DNA of 6,941 nucleotides from Candidatus Cloacimonadota bacterium (GTDB lineage Bacteria; Cloacimonadota; Cloacimonadia; Cloacimonadales; Cloacimonadaceae). Location of the stretch: positions 1 to 6,941 of the forward strand of contig JAQUHL010000105.1 in assembly GCA_028683635.1 (NCBI GenBank). Reading direction: 5' to 3'. Numbering within the stretch: position 1 is the first letter of the stretch; each line of letters begins with the position of its first letter. Of this stretch, positions 6,859-6,941 are shown piece after piece. The position numbers were made by a program, and so were the translations under genes. The notes under the pieces were generated by a model. That model ran no database searches and was not told the origin of the DNA. It worked only from the letters and a program-made list of their open reading frames with translations.

Positions 6859-6941
6859 TCTTGTGTGATCCCGGTGGATGTAGCCAGTGGAAGATTCCAA
6901 ATCCAAGGATATACTGCCGTGGGAGCAGTGGGGAACATTAT
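6859..6941 (+). pseudogene. Apparent continuation of the C25 protein gene beyond the in-frame TGA
   Basis: After TGA (6856-6858) the same frame stays open to the window edge. From 6865 it reads VIPVDVASGRFQIQG and further, which resembles the next strand set of the same domain family. Between the two parts, the neighbouring frame reads HHADLV (6848-6865) before a TGA at 6866. Removing one C from the CCCC run at 6843-6846 and one TG from TGTGTG at 6862-6867 joins all three into ENSPHHADLVIPVDVASG. This supports one original gene with two small insertions that total three bases. It could also be a sequence error, in which case the gene is intact. Confidence 0.5.

Noticed and set aside
6382..6906. 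A 174-codon minus-strand frame at the right end
   Set aside because: It is opposite the C25 protein's beta-sandwich domains and shows no motif or binding site.
1..6941. CRISPR array, insertion sequence, prophage or defence system
   Set aside because: No regularly spaced repeats, transposase or integrase motifs, or terminal inverted repeats were seen on either strand. The tRNA has no duplicated 3' end in the window that would mark an integration site.

Overview
The window looks like an accessory-type chromosomal segment from a strictly anaerobic bacterium. The evidence is a tungsten/molybdenum-type aldehyde ferredoxin oxidoreductase (AOR) with a polyferredoxin partner, together with a large secreted gingipain-like (C25) protein with tandem beta-sandwich domains. 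That C25 architecture is common in Candidatus Cloacimonadota and related Fibrobacterota-Chlorobiota-Bacteroidota lineages. The phylum is an inference from gene content and style only; nothing here is a phylogenetic marker strong enough to settle it.

Left and centre (1-4063, minus strand): three genes are read right to left, transketolase (2108-4048), a four-cluster ferredoxin (1660-2046) and an AOR family oxidoreductase (1-1649, C-terminus outside the window). Ferredoxin and AOR are tightly coupled: the ferredoxin stop codon overlaps the AOR Shine-Dalgarno. The transketolase lies 61 bp upstream of the ferredoxin, so one transcript is likely. The ferredoxin is the probable electron carrier of the AOR. 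The link to transketolase suggests that the AOR substrate could be a sugar-derived aldehyde, but this is a guess from context.

Just upstream of transketolase (4077-4197, minus strand) is a complete tRNA-Ala(GGC) with encoded CCA, followed by a strong intrinsic terminator. The longest transketolase reading frame starts inside the tRNA acceptor stem, so that start is wrong; the gene begins at 4063 or, better supported, at 4048. No room for a promoter exists between the terminator and the gene, so its expression may depend on read-through from the tRNA unit.

Right (4198-6941, plus strand): a divergent intergenic region of about 0.4 kb contains a short 9-bp tandem repeat and no convincing gene. 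It is followed by a secreted C25-family (gingipain-like) protein. Its reading frame is interrupted by TGA at 6856, yet plausible coding sequence of the same family continues beyond it to the window edge. Two small insertions at simple repeats (CCCC and TGTGTG) that together add three bases would explain this. It is therefore either a sequence error or a recently damaged gene.

I see no CRISPR array, insertion sequence, toxin-antitoxin pair or phage gene. The most noteworthy items are the transketolase-ferredoxin-AOR operon, the tRNA/terminator/start arrangement, and the altered active site and broken frame of the C25 protein.
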